In this document: positions 34,301-40,885 of the stretch, piece after piece
Numbering within the stretch: position 1 is the first letter of the stretch
Layout: every line of letters begins with the position of its first letter
DNA from: a virus
Length of the DNA: 60,364 nt
Virus record (IMG/VR): IMGVR_UViG_3300045919_000149
Location: 1-60,364 of that record
Strand: one strand, 5' to 3'
Translations under genes and position numbers: made by a program
The notes under the pieces: generated by a model
Database searches by the model: none
Told to the model about the DNA's origin: nothing
What the model saw: the letters and a program-made list of their open reading frames with translations, nothing else

Positions 34301-36345
34301 GTGAGCAAGAGTCCAAGGCGTTGCGTCAGAACATGCGCGATGCGGGCTTTCCCGCCACGAAGGACCACACCTACTACAAGCCAAAGGAAGACTGGCAAAC
34401 CGAACTGAACGGCGGCAAGGGTGTGCTGGCCGGTATGTCGCGGCTGCGTCACCAACTGGAAAAGCTAAGCCAAGAAGCCCCGGCTGAAGCTGACCGGATG
34501 AAGTACAAAACCTCGGCCCGCTTGCTGACCAATATGTGGTTGGATGCGCTGAGTCAGTCGTCGTCCCGCAAAGCCGAGATGCGCCGCATGGGTGTTCACG
34601 GCACCATGGATATGGTGGGCTCGTTCAAGCAGCAAGCCAAGGGTGACGCGCACTTTATCGCTGGCATCACGCACAACGATGCCATGCTTACCCAGTTGAA
34701 GAAGGCCTACAAGCAGGCTGACAGCGGTGAGGGTGAAGATCGCACGACAAAGTTGCACATATACGACGAGTTCATGCTACGCCACGAAGGTAGTGTCAAC
34801 GCGGTGCCAACCCCTTGGGCCAACAAGATCACCAAGGCAACTGCCCTCTGGCAGATCGCAACAAGCCCAGCGCACTTCATTGGCAACTTGATGCAGCCGT
34901 GGACGATGACGCTGCCCTACTTGCAAGCGCACCATGGGTACGGTAAGGCAACCAGTGAGTTCTTCAAGGCATACAAAGAGATCGGTGACATCCTTGGCAA
35001 AACTGGTTTGCTCGACACCCTGAAGGTGTCAGACATGCCTGCTGACGTGCGGGCACCCATGCAGCGTTTGCTGGAGCTGGGTCGTCTGGACATCGGCATG
35101 AACACTGAGTACGGCTCCATGGAGCTGCGGCCCAAGAACATGGCGACTCGCGCAGCGCAAGCGGCAGCCGATCGCGTTGCCCAAGCCTCGTTGAAGATGG
35201 AATCTTTGAACCGGTTGGCCAGCGCTGCAGCCGCTTACCGGCTGGAGTTTGCCAAGCATGGAGATGCTGAGCGCGCTCTGCACTACGCGGGTGACGTGGT
35301 GGCTGAGACTCACGGTGACCACAGCCGCGCCAATGCGCCCCGGGTGTTCAACAACGGCTTTGGCAAGGTGGCATTGCAGTTCCGCAAGTTCCAGTTGGTG
35401 CAGCTCACTCAGATGGTCAAAATGATGGGCAACCTGAAGAACGCTGACCCGGCCGAGCGCTCGATCGCTGTACGCCACTTGGTGTACACCTTGGCCCACG
35501 TCGGTGTGCTGGGCGGCGCGCTGGGAATGCCCGGGTTCGGTACGTTCAGCGCCGCGTCTCAGACCCTGCAGAAGTGGCTGACCGGCGTGGATGGCCAAGA
35601 CTGGGAAACCAAGATCGAAAAGGCCGTTGGTGATCGCCACATTGCGCAACTGCTGCTTCGCGGCGTGCCCGGACTGCTGGGTGTGGACCTGTCCAAGAAG
35701 GTCGGCTACGGCGACATGCTGGGTATTGCGCCTTACACCGACGTGGACCCGACAGATCGCAAGAGCGTGCAAGATGCCATTGGCCAAGTTACCGCAGGCC
35801 CGTTCGGCGGGCTCGTTGGCCGCGCGGCGCAGTCGCTGCACCACATGTTCGTGGGCAACTATTACAAGGGCCTCGAAGGGTTGATGCCCCAAGGTATTGC
35901 CAACATCATGAAGGGTGCGCGTGAAGGCGGCTTTGCCCCAACACTTGGCGGTGTAACCAACACCAAGAACGACAAGCTGATGGACATCAACGCTGGCGAA
36001 GCGCTGCTGGAAGCCTTCGGGTTCGAGCCATCCAGCAAGGCCATGATGCAGTCGGAAACCGGTGCCATGATTAAGTCCACGGAAGACTTCAAGAACCGTC
36101 TGGAGATTCTGAAGGAGCGCTACAACAACGACGCGCGCAGCGGTTCAGCGGGCACGTCCACGGCGATCAAGGAGATGAACGATCTACGCAAGGAAATGGT
36201 CGAGCGCGGCTACCGGCCGACCCCTCTGGCCGACATCCTGAAGACGCCGATAGAACAGCTCAAGCGTCAGATGTTCACGACCCCGGGCGGTGTGCAGTAC
36301 CAGCCAAAGCAAACCGGTCGCGCGATCGATCAGCTTCCAAAATGA
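28324..36345 (+). CDS. Giant polyvalent internal virion protein (2673 aa)
   Basis: At 2673 residues this is the largest protein here, one fifth of the rightward block. It looks like a multi-domain 'polyvalent' protein delivered into the cell with the DNA. Residues 1-620 are low-complexity and Gly/Ala-rich, and 620-830 are Pro-rich. Charged helices span about 850-1170, with an HTH-like stretch near 880. A zincin-like motif LHEVGSHLGL has His1240, Glu1241 and His1244. From about 1375 to 1645, GTGEGAQAYGWGAAYIA and later LGVKGTKFYDSQSRG match the ADP-ribosyltransferase-like domain of polyvalent proteins. The C-terminal 1000 residues are helical, with RGVPGLLGVDLSKKVGYGDM near 2447-2466, a motif of large phage internal proteins. 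Confidence 0.8.
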   Translation: MAMNPAAKDSNAFASSNLSGGSANNAILGVPQNPSIPRGPQPTSAGLTPLAQQNNQAMGPQFWNTVSPGTPGPTADAPPDYATQIAQHNAQMLQQMQAQYGQQPTTPSTQPTYGIGPNNELQVGDTVVPMGDNPTMAANLLQTNGHQSVSPTNLKPGFRMVNASDVQQYLSSIDRGAGHAAYETGKQFLGGVAGGGLDTLGKAATWAGAPGIGQSLQNAGGAADRFLGTDQPADTLGHGTVASGFINNARSAGLAVPIAAANVGLTAAGMPEVAAAMDVGVVAPLFGASDAQNTYESLIKQGVPQDQANQAGWRQFFISGGTQAALGFAGGRIMANGGAYAGIQRLRQAVSGGELTADQAAQMVTNPQFMKRFATNEGVNQATQATGMAAQGALSAANNNAAGGAPEDVGDAALGGAQAGLYMGAMMAPLAGYHQLQDSGRRAQLGRHLSDPTQPVDLLRATQMEDAAKAVQPEVGALVGAAPAQKWMEGQQVRSDKLLGDANQQRFLAQRAAETAPPPAVETPPPPPPVAPVVTPEQELSGLKLDDTLKAIGIGKKKQASVRPLAEQAVAAGIDLESAEAETLVKALKSGKLGAAQLEIDRLKGSNDGTSGLAAAGNAGVGGAGGNKPAGSVGAGVPVSGESGGVRTGTGEPAPSVQPPVAGGNAGVPKAPVASRTATGHENTGKLAPVEVGQKPAVAPIPTAPVRPPEAPRPDFHLEHPSGVPHPEWHLPEEPAAPEQTDNMRPNLGKETGQKHLFPMGARGELPKTGEAPKRVVKAEELAPAQAAVNQGVPIEQVGEHAAPVIETAEDAKKSRKRQEEEAAAEAAKTPEQRAAEAKQTAAETTKIPPVERFIAALGELAGTRLHAAANGENWQAMATREGVHHTTPQKYINKIKAERIDAAMNDGKITPDEARAMKEALDIAQGKAVQRKTEAAIAQDGGVSSAMDDNLSAGEKQELMAGGGMQVHGADNMGVKTKAEAEAEGQQSKAIAADAAAAEKKDAEEKAKKQGRAETRGIDIHSTDLEILKEGSRLEMERNKAQKAGNTKLFDELTDQIHALERVYKKRLDESVKKDADKEQKEKEAADEVSIDDQIEALNDKINDAEEAGNAKQVTKLEAERQALYDKRDGLDAPDDGEALVRDDKLAGNSDDVAYGKGDAVTDPYKSGKELHDEIAAWMNVEELPRHIKIVDTATDLTDLQDLGYAFSKGSPFGWAKDGRVVMIADRISRGDGKGAFLHEVGSHLGLDRILGKEKIDRIHEAIKEWAARTDGSKESEIAREALSHVFMAGTKPHQEANEAVAYFVQVALKRGVEPTALKGYDGRFASLIRQIYAAFKDAIRRVMRGKDINKLTAEDMVNMAYGAARLEVAGNWHGTAAAFRKFNSKFVGTGEGAQAYGWGAAYIAKRQGIGSDYHVRDVMAKWKKSVTDQLEKYADWYPKDEILHPVNRSELIPKDAQLGDFNPGKLAKKLLEAGVDYIDVVNHDTGEIERLNFNQRSIGNLMRVDHTVPDNAMMMSDLPVAKQHEHVRNVLNELLDKMDKKLPGEVTSYLDDMLDQANIDRDEITGHDFVGSPDSHFGKDGLLARAIEDGIFDDAPDHGHAKRAAAEYLNSLGVKGTKFYDSQSRGPDISAVNYVGNDRPDYFLMQRLMSGIQFEPARKIAMAGLRKDIKHLEASDGPNSASVSDARMRLEELNQAKPSDYQIVKRERTHNTIIFNDRNILRVASHPGGDVEQDLHGVKFGKTVAANISRLPDHLQEPARTITDRLNRWAGDALNHVVFTRDLVARGVAKGLTALEHYDTLREARDALAGHFQKMAFNAIEPVRKFTQEEKTGLSAFLQHSTLNGEWGYGPKATGKAKVMFDQLSDRAQSVAKAMFAHGDEILKEKKAVIEKKAAELYDDMLKGTTGAEREEILAEKNGFMKKYNTLMQIGEGKPYVPARRHGDWVVVGKSDAYLRAEERASRDGATREDKKALYDLVTDPQHYLVSEAQSEQESKALRQNMRDAGFPATKDHTYYKPKEDWQTELNGGKGVLAGMSRLRHQLEKLSQEAPAEADRMKYKTSARLLTNMWLDALSQSSSRKAEMRRMGVHGTMDMVGSFKQQAKGDAHFIAGITHNDAMLTQLKKAYKQADSGEGEDRTTKLHIYDEFMLRHEGSVNAVPTPWANKITKATALWQIATSPAHFIGNLMQPWTMTLPYLQAHHGYGKATSEFFKAYKEIGDILGKTGLLDTLKVSDMPADVRAPMQRLLELGRLDIGMNTEYGSMELRPKNMATRAAQAAADRVAQASLKMESLNRLASAAAAYRLEFAKHGDAERALHYAGDVVAETHGDHSRANAPRVFNNGFGKVALQFRKFQLVQLTQMVKMMGNLKNADPAERSIAVRHLVYTLAHVGVLGGALGMPGFGTFSAASQTLQKWLTGVDGQDWETKIEKAVGDRHIAQLLLRGVPGLLGVDLSKKVGYGDMLGIAPYTDVDPTDRKSVQDAIGQVTAGPFGGLVGRAAQSLHHMFVGNYYKGLEGLMPQGIANIMKGAREGGFAPTLGGVTNTKNDKLMDINAGEALLEAFGFEPSSKAMMQSETGAMIKSTEDFKNRLEILKERYNNDARSGSAGTSTAIKEMNDLRKEMVERGYRPTPLADILKTPIEQLKRQMFTTPGGVQYQPKQTGRAIDQLPK

Positions 36346-36372
36346 AAAAAGCCCCCGGGGTAAGCCGGGGGC
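36345..36372 (-). terminator. Intrinsic terminator closing the leftward block
   Basis: GCCCCCGG (36351-36358) pairs with CCGGGGGC (36365-36372) across the 6-base loop GGTAAG. Read on the - strand the hairpin is followed by TTTTTTCATTTT, so it ends leftward transcription from the primase gene. On the + strand there is no T-run after the stem. The hairpin still sits directly after the giant gene's stop and may stabilise or slow that transcript too. Confidence 0.88.
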
Positions 36373-36421
36373 GAATCGCTATCACTCAAGGAGACAGGAG
36401 GGAGGCACCTGTCAGCGCGCA
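36373..36421. other. Convergent intergenic gap with a second short hairpin
   Basis: A 49-bp space between the terminator and the primase stop. GACAGG (36393-36398) can pair with CCTGTC (36408-36413). The + strand shows AAGGAG and GGAGG, but no start codon with an open frame follows, so I see no gene. Confidence 0.5.
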
Positions 36422-39400
36422 CTATACACCAGTCTGGGCTCCCGGCAAAGCCGTGTTGTCGACGACCAGCACCGGCCCATGGGCTTCAAGCTGTGGCAGA
36501 TCGATCACCACGCAGCGTTGTTGCACCCGTGGAAGGTCCGTACCGCGCGTCAACGTAACCCGCTCGTCTTCCGTTATAAGGGCACCTGCCTGTCTCAGAT
36601 GGTCCAGCACGTTCTGGAAGTCCGTGCGGTTCTTCATGCACCATTCACGCATTGCCTTCTGGCAGAGAAACAGCCGACCGGCGAACGCTGGCTCATGCTT
36701 GGTACCAAGCACGTAGCGCCCAACAATTGGTCCCTTGAGGGTGTTGCGTGGGCTCTCCACCCCAGACAAGCTGCGCGAATCCCGGTACTCTGACGTGACC
36801 ACGATGCCGCCAGTGAGCGATGCCACCAGCCGGTTGAACGCGTCGTCTGATGACACTGTGTTATTAACTGTGATTTCTTTAGCTAGTTTTTGCATAAGGC
36901 CGATCGCAAACTCGTTGAGCTTTTCCACGCTGAACTCGGAGAACCCAAGCTCGAAGGCGATCTCGGCGGCGACCAGCGTACATGCGGCATGGCTGCGGTA
37001 GAAGCGGTACTTGGTCCCCGGCACGTGCTTCACAAACTCGGATACCTTGGCCTGAATACGCTGAAAAATCTGCTCGGTATGTGTGACAGCGTACTGAATT
37101 AACGCCGCGCCTGCTGTACCGCGATTGGCTTTCATCTGGGCCAGCGCTGTCTGGACTTCGGTTTCTTCCAGCTTGGGGATTGGGTAGCTGTCCACGTGAA
37201 TCTGGACCATGCGAACGGCTTCCGCTTGGGAGTTAGCCTGTGTGGCTGCCAGCACCCCGTGCAAGTCCTTGTTGGCCGTGCCGAAGGGACTCATGCGCCA
37301 CGTGGATTGGTTGGCAAACTTTACACCCGAGCCAGTCGACTGAAGCCGTGCGCGCTCTTCGCCGAGCGAAAGGGTGTACGTGAAGTTGGAGAACCATTCA
37401 GCCTCAACTCCCGTAAGCTCATCGAATATGAGCGGGAGATTGTTGAAAGCACCCACCGTCGCCCAAAGCGCGTTACGTGTGCCTGCATCATCCGACTTGA
37501 GCGCCATGGCATTGGAGTCTCCAAACGCGTAAACCGAGGCGTAAGCGACCGTCGACTTACCCTTGCCGGAATCGCCGCCCGTGATTGCCAGCAGGAGCCC
37601 GCAGTACAGCTCTTCACAGAAGGGGTTGAGGATTGAGCCCCAGCCCGAGCAAATAGCGTACTGTAGGCTTTCCATGCCATCGCGGGCATAGACGTAATTG
37701 AGCGGCTTTGCGTATCCAGCCAAGGTGCCCTGTGGAGCGGTAAGAGCAGCTTGCTTTTGTGCCGCGTAACCTCCCAGTAAAACTCGTTTGACTGAGCCAT
37801 CAGTTGCGTAATAGCGGTCACCGATGAGGAAGCCGCGCATCTCGTCCTTCCAACCGAAAGACGTGAGCGTATTTGTTTCTTCAACACGCCGCTTAAGCTG
37901 TTCCAGTGAGTCTCGAAGGTACGCAGTAAGGTGCGTCCCTGCATTGGGGTGATTTGTTTGCATGAGTTCATATTTCGCCAAAGATTTAAGGATGTCAGTG
38001 GATGACGCCATGGCCTCGAAAGGCATTTGAAAATCGCGGATTCGGTTGTTATGCAGGTGCATGCGCAGACCGATTTTGTAGGCCCCATCTTCGCCGCGAA
38101 TACGCATGGTGGGGTAGAACTGGTGGGGCGTGAAGCTGTGGACTTGGTTGATGCCGTCCTTGTCTGGGAGGATGCGCGAGAGCAGGCCGTTGTTCCATTG
38201 ATAGCCCGGTGGGTACGCCGGTATAGTGACAACTTCGACCGCCTCGGTGGCCGTGGCCACTTCGACTTCCTGTTCCACTGTGATGGGAATGACGCGACCA
38301 AGTACCAGAGGCGTGTTTACCTTGTCCTTGAACTCACAGCCTACGCAACCGTTGGGGCTGCATTTGGCGATGGACGTGCACAGGGATGGGCCGCCCTCCC
38401 ATGAGTCGTAGCGCGTTTCCCAGTCGGTGTTGTCGTGACCAGTGCTGGCGCGTTCGCTGGACCAGTCTTGAGCCTTGGAGCGCCCATCTTCGCAGAACGT
38501 CAGTAGCCCGACTACATAACGCCAGTGATCGTAGGGTACGTCCCCGGCTGTGTTACGCACCGCACCGACTTGGCGGCACTTGTTCGCCATGATGTCAGCA
38601 TCCACAGGTGCGTTCGCGTATGGAGCATGCGCAGCTAGATCAGTGGAAACCGCTTCGCCCTTAAGGTAATCTGGCATGTCGCCGAGCGCGTCCGTGGAGG
38701 CCTTGGGCATCACCACATCGTGCGTCTCTGCGTACAGTTTGATGGCCGTGTACAGGGTCTTGGCGTCTTGGGCCGCGCACTCGCGGATGACCTTGACCTT
38801 GAGCGGGTTTGATGGGTCCTTGCGGTTGCTTGTACCGGCCGGTCGCAGGATGGATGCAAAGTCTGCCGTGCGCGTGGGGTCCGCGATCAAGCCATACAGG
38901 TTGGCAGCAGCCTTGAGCAGTTCAGCGCACTTGGTCCAGCTTGTGTGGTTCACCGCACTGACAAGGGGCCAATAAGCGTGCAAGCCGTTGCCGCTCGATA
39001 CCAGCATGGGTAGAGGCCAGCCCACAGCCACGGCGAACTTGGACACTGCCACGGCAGCGTCTTTCTTGGTCAGGTAGCCTTGTCCCGCATCGAACTTCTC
39101 TTGGCCGCAGTCAAGGTCAAGCCAGAAGGACTTGGCCGAGCGCCAGTTGTTAGGTTTGCGGTACTGCTTCTTGAGCCTGCCGCCCTTTTCCACTTCGACG
39201 TATGGGAGCTTGTAGCTGGAACATGCGTGGTACACAGCAGTAACCTGCGGGTCACGGTTGTAGTTGGCTATAGCCTCGACCATATCTTCCAAGTCTTGGA
39301 AGCTGCGGTGTATGGGGTAAGGAAACGTGGTCTTGAACAGCACCACGAATTTGAATCCTGACTCGGGCAGAATCGTCTGGAGAAATGTCAGGGTGTCCAC
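36422..39400 (-). CDS. AEP-type primase-helicase (992 aa)
   Basis: A replicative primase fused to an ATPase/helicase, a phage counterpart of T7 gp4 by role. The N-terminal primase (about 1-220) shows the archaeo-eukaryotic primase core FWLDLDCG (Asp95, Asp97) and VSSGNGLHAYWPL with its conserved His. A Cys-rich patch near 320-350 (CTSIAKCSPNGCVGC) may bind zinc. The helicase has Walker A GGDSGKGKST near 608-617 and Walker B LPLIFDEL near 656-663. It starts at a GTG at 39400 preceded by AAGGGGG. It is the last gene of the leftward block and would unwind and prime for the family A polymerase. Confidence 0.88.
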   Translation of the reverse strand: MDTLTFLQTILPESGFKFVVLFKTTFPYPIHRSFQDLEDMVEAIANYNRDPQVTAVYHACSSYKLPYVEVEKGGRLKKQYRKPNNWRSAKSFWLDLDCGQEKFDAGQGYLTKKDAAVAVSKFAVAVGWPLPMLVSSGNGLHAYWPLVSAVNHTSWTKCAELLKAAANLYGLIADPTRTADFASILRPAGTSNRKDPSNPLKVKVIRECAAQDAKTLYTAIKLYAETHDVVMPKASTDALGDMPDYLKGEAVSTDLAAHAPYANAPVDADIMANKCRQVGAVRNTAGDVPYDHWRYVVGLLTFCEDGRSKAQDWSSERASTGHDNTDWETRYDSWEGGPSLCTSIAKCSPNGCVGCEFKDKVNTPLVLGRVIPITVEQEVEVATATEAVEVVTIPAYPPGYQWNNGLLSRILPDKDGINQVHSFTPHQFYPTMRIRGEDGAYKIGLRMHLHNNRIRDFQMPFEAMASSTDILKSLAKYELMQTNHPNAGTHLTAYLRDSLEQLKRRVEETNTLTSFGWKDEMRGFLIGDRYYATDGSVKRVLLGGYAAQKQAALTAPQGTLAGYAKPLNYVYARDGMESLQYAICSGWGSILNPFCEELYCGLLLAITGGDSGKGKSTVAYASVYAFGDSNAMALKSDDAGTRNALWATVGAFNNLPLIFDELTGVEAEWFSNFTYTLSLGEERARLQSTGSGVKFANQSTWRMSPFGTANKDLHGVLAATQANSQAEAVRMVQIHVDSYPIPKLEETEVQTALAQMKANRGTAGAALIQYAVTHTEQIFQRIQAKVSEFVKHVPGTKYRFYRSHAACTLVAAEIAFELGFSEFSVEKLNEFAIGLMQKLAKEITVNNTVSSDDAFNRLVASLTGGIVVTSEYRDSRSLSGVESPRNTLKGPIVGRYVLGTKHEPAFAGRLFLCQKAMREWCMKNRTDFQNVLDHLRQAGALITEDERVTLTRGTDLPRVQQRCVVIDLPQLEAHGPVLVVDNTALPGAQTGV
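38437..38447 (+). repeat. GACCAGTGCTG motif, copy in primase gene
   Basis: An exact copy. On the coding (-) strand it spans Ser-Thr-Gly codons, a different frame from the Ala-Leu-Val use in several other copies. Confidence 0.5.
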
Positions 39401-39461
39401 GTGACACCCCCTTGAGATACTTGCATACCGCCCCCGGTAAGAAAAAAGTTTTATTGGATGT

Positions 39462-39496
39462 GCCGGTTACGGTTCCGGCGACGGGCATGACCCGTC
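39462..39496 (-). promoter_or_regulatory. Two adjacent hairpins between SSB-like and primase genes
   Basis: GCCGG/CCGGC (39462-39466 with 39475-39479) and GACGGG/CCCGTC (39480-39485 with 39491-39496) abut in the 110-bp gap after the SSB-like stop. There is no U-run, so they are not clear terminators. They may be an RNA processing or attenuation element that adjusts primase output. Confidence 0.4.
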
Positions 39497-39510
39497 CGAT
39501 TCCGGGGGGT

Positions 39511-40467
39511 TTAGTCGTCGAAGTCGATGCCGTCGATGTCGAGGTCAGGGTCTTCATCCACAACCGGCACTACCTTAACAGGTTCTGGGACCGGCTCGGG
39601 TTTGGGTTCGGCCTTGGGCTTGACTGCCTTGGGCTTCTCGGCTTTAGGTTTCTCAGGTTCTTGAGCAGGTGGGGGTGTCTCTTGCACAGGTTTTGGCGTT
39701 TCTTGAGCAGGTGCCTCAGCGTCAGCGCCATCGTACAGACCGGCCACACCGATGATGGACTCAACGGTCTTGGATTCCAGCGTCTCTTTGACGATCGCGT
39801 AGTCTTCGGCCGACAGGAAACCCATGGGCTTAAACATCAGCTTGGGGCTCTCGGCTTCCTGATCGAAGACGATCTTAGTGACCACCATGTTGTACGCCAC
39901 ACCGCGTTTGGCCAACATCTGGCCGTACTCGCCAAGGGCTGCGATCGACGCCGGGGGAACGCGAATCAGATGCGGGTCGTTCAGTGTGCCGTTGGGCACC
40001 ACGGCAATACGCACGGAGTCTTGGCAAGCCTTGCCCTTGGTGGCCACGCCCTTCTCGTTGACGGCTGAGCCCCATGCGTTCCACTTGCACACCGCGCAGC
40101 TTGTAGCTTGCTTGTGCTCGGAGTCGGCCGCTGGGTGCGTACCGTTGGCAGAGTAGCAGTCGGGCTTCTTGGCCTTGTCGCTGGAGTTGGGGTCGTACTT
40201 CTCGATGTAGTAGACCTTGGACTTGTCCTTGTTGGCCTTAACCAGAACGACCTCGATGCTGGTGGCAGGAGAATCCGGGTCCTTGGGGTTGGGCAGAACC
40301 ACACGTTCGCCGTCACGCACCACAGCAAAGACCTTGCCCTTGATGGAGATGACAGGAAAGCCCGCACCTGCGTGGGCAGTCAGGTCAGAGTTAAATGCCT
40401 TGACATCGATGCCAGCCAAGTGGGCGGGTAGTTGGGCGGATTCAAACGGAATGAGAGATGTAGCCAT
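39511..40467 (-). CDS. Single-stranded DNA-binding-like protein (318 aa)
   Basis: A 318-residue protein with a folded N-terminal part containing four Cys that could hold zinc (about 104-150: DCYSANG, SCAVCKW, KACQDS). A linker of Lys/Pro/Glu repeats follows (PKAEKPKAVKPKAEPKPEP), and the tail is strongly acidic, ending DLDIDGIDFDD. An acidic tail on a flexible linker is the hallmark of phage and bacterial SSBs, where it recruits partners. Its location between primase and helicase genes agrees. The family is not certain. The ATG at 40467 has AAGGAA upstream. Confidence 0.7.
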   Translation of the reverse strand: MATSLIPFESAQLPAHLAGIDVKAFNSDLTAHAGAGFPVISIKGKVFAVVRDGERVVLPNPKDPDSPATSIEVVLVKANKDKSKVYYIEKYDPNSSDKAKKPDCYSANGTHPAADSEHKQATSCAVCKWNAWGSAVNEKGVATKGKACQDSVRIAVVPNGTLNDPHLIRVPPASIAALGEYGQMLAKRGVAYNMVVTKIVFDQEAESPKLMFKPMGFLSAEDYAIVKETLESKTVESIIGVAGLYDGADAEAPAQETPKPVQETPPPAQEPEKPKAEKPKAVKPKAEPKPEPVPEPVKVVPVVDEDPDLDIDGIDFDD

Positions 40468-40486
40468 GATTTGCTTTTCCTTGAGA

Positions 40487-40870
40487 TTAAGCGTTACGAC
40501 GAATTGACACTGTGCGTTCGGTGCGATAGTTCACACCCGGTGGCACATCACCGTGCTCAGCAGCATAGGCATCCACTGCGAGTTTGCTGACTCGGACTTC
40601 CATGAGGTCCCATGCCAAATTAGATTTGACGTGGCCCATGAAGGCATCCTTGTCGGCGATCGTTGCGCTGGTGCGAGAGCTGATGTACGCAGTACCGGCA
40701 GCGGTACGCATTCCCTCCCCACCGAGCTTGTCGAGAGCCACCATGAGCTGGCCTTCGAGCTTGTCCATTTTGTCTTGGATGACTGCGATCTCGGCTTTGC
40801 GGGCCTTGTCGATCTCAGCCTTTTTATCGCGCATGGCGATGTAGATTTCCACTGCTTCAGAGAGCTTCAT
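40487..40870 (-). CDS. Conserved phage protein next to SSB (127 aa)
   Basis: A 127-residue protein. The N-terminal half is a charged coiled coil (VEIYIAMRDKKAEIDKARKAE). The C-terminal half has SSRTSATIADKDAFMGHVK and PPGVNYRTERTVSIRR, a pattern I recognise from uncharacterised phage proteins encoded beside recombination or replication genes. The leader is CTCAAGGA, shared by other genes of this block. The function is unknown; DNA association is likely given the context. Confidence 0.75.
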   Translation of the reverse strand: MKLSEAVEIYIAMRDKKAEIDKARKAEIAVIQDKMDKLEGQLMVALDKLGGEGMRTAAGTAYISSRTSATIADKDAFMGHVKSNLAWDLMEVRVSKLAVDAYAAEHGDVPPGVNYRTERTVSIRRNA

Positions 40871-40885
40871 TTTGGATTCCTTGAG

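Noticed and set aside
37321-38301. 326-codon frame on the - strand inside the primase gene
   Set aside because: Same strand but another frame of the primase-helicase; composition is Arg/Ser/Thr-rich and all primase and helicase motifs lie in the other frame.
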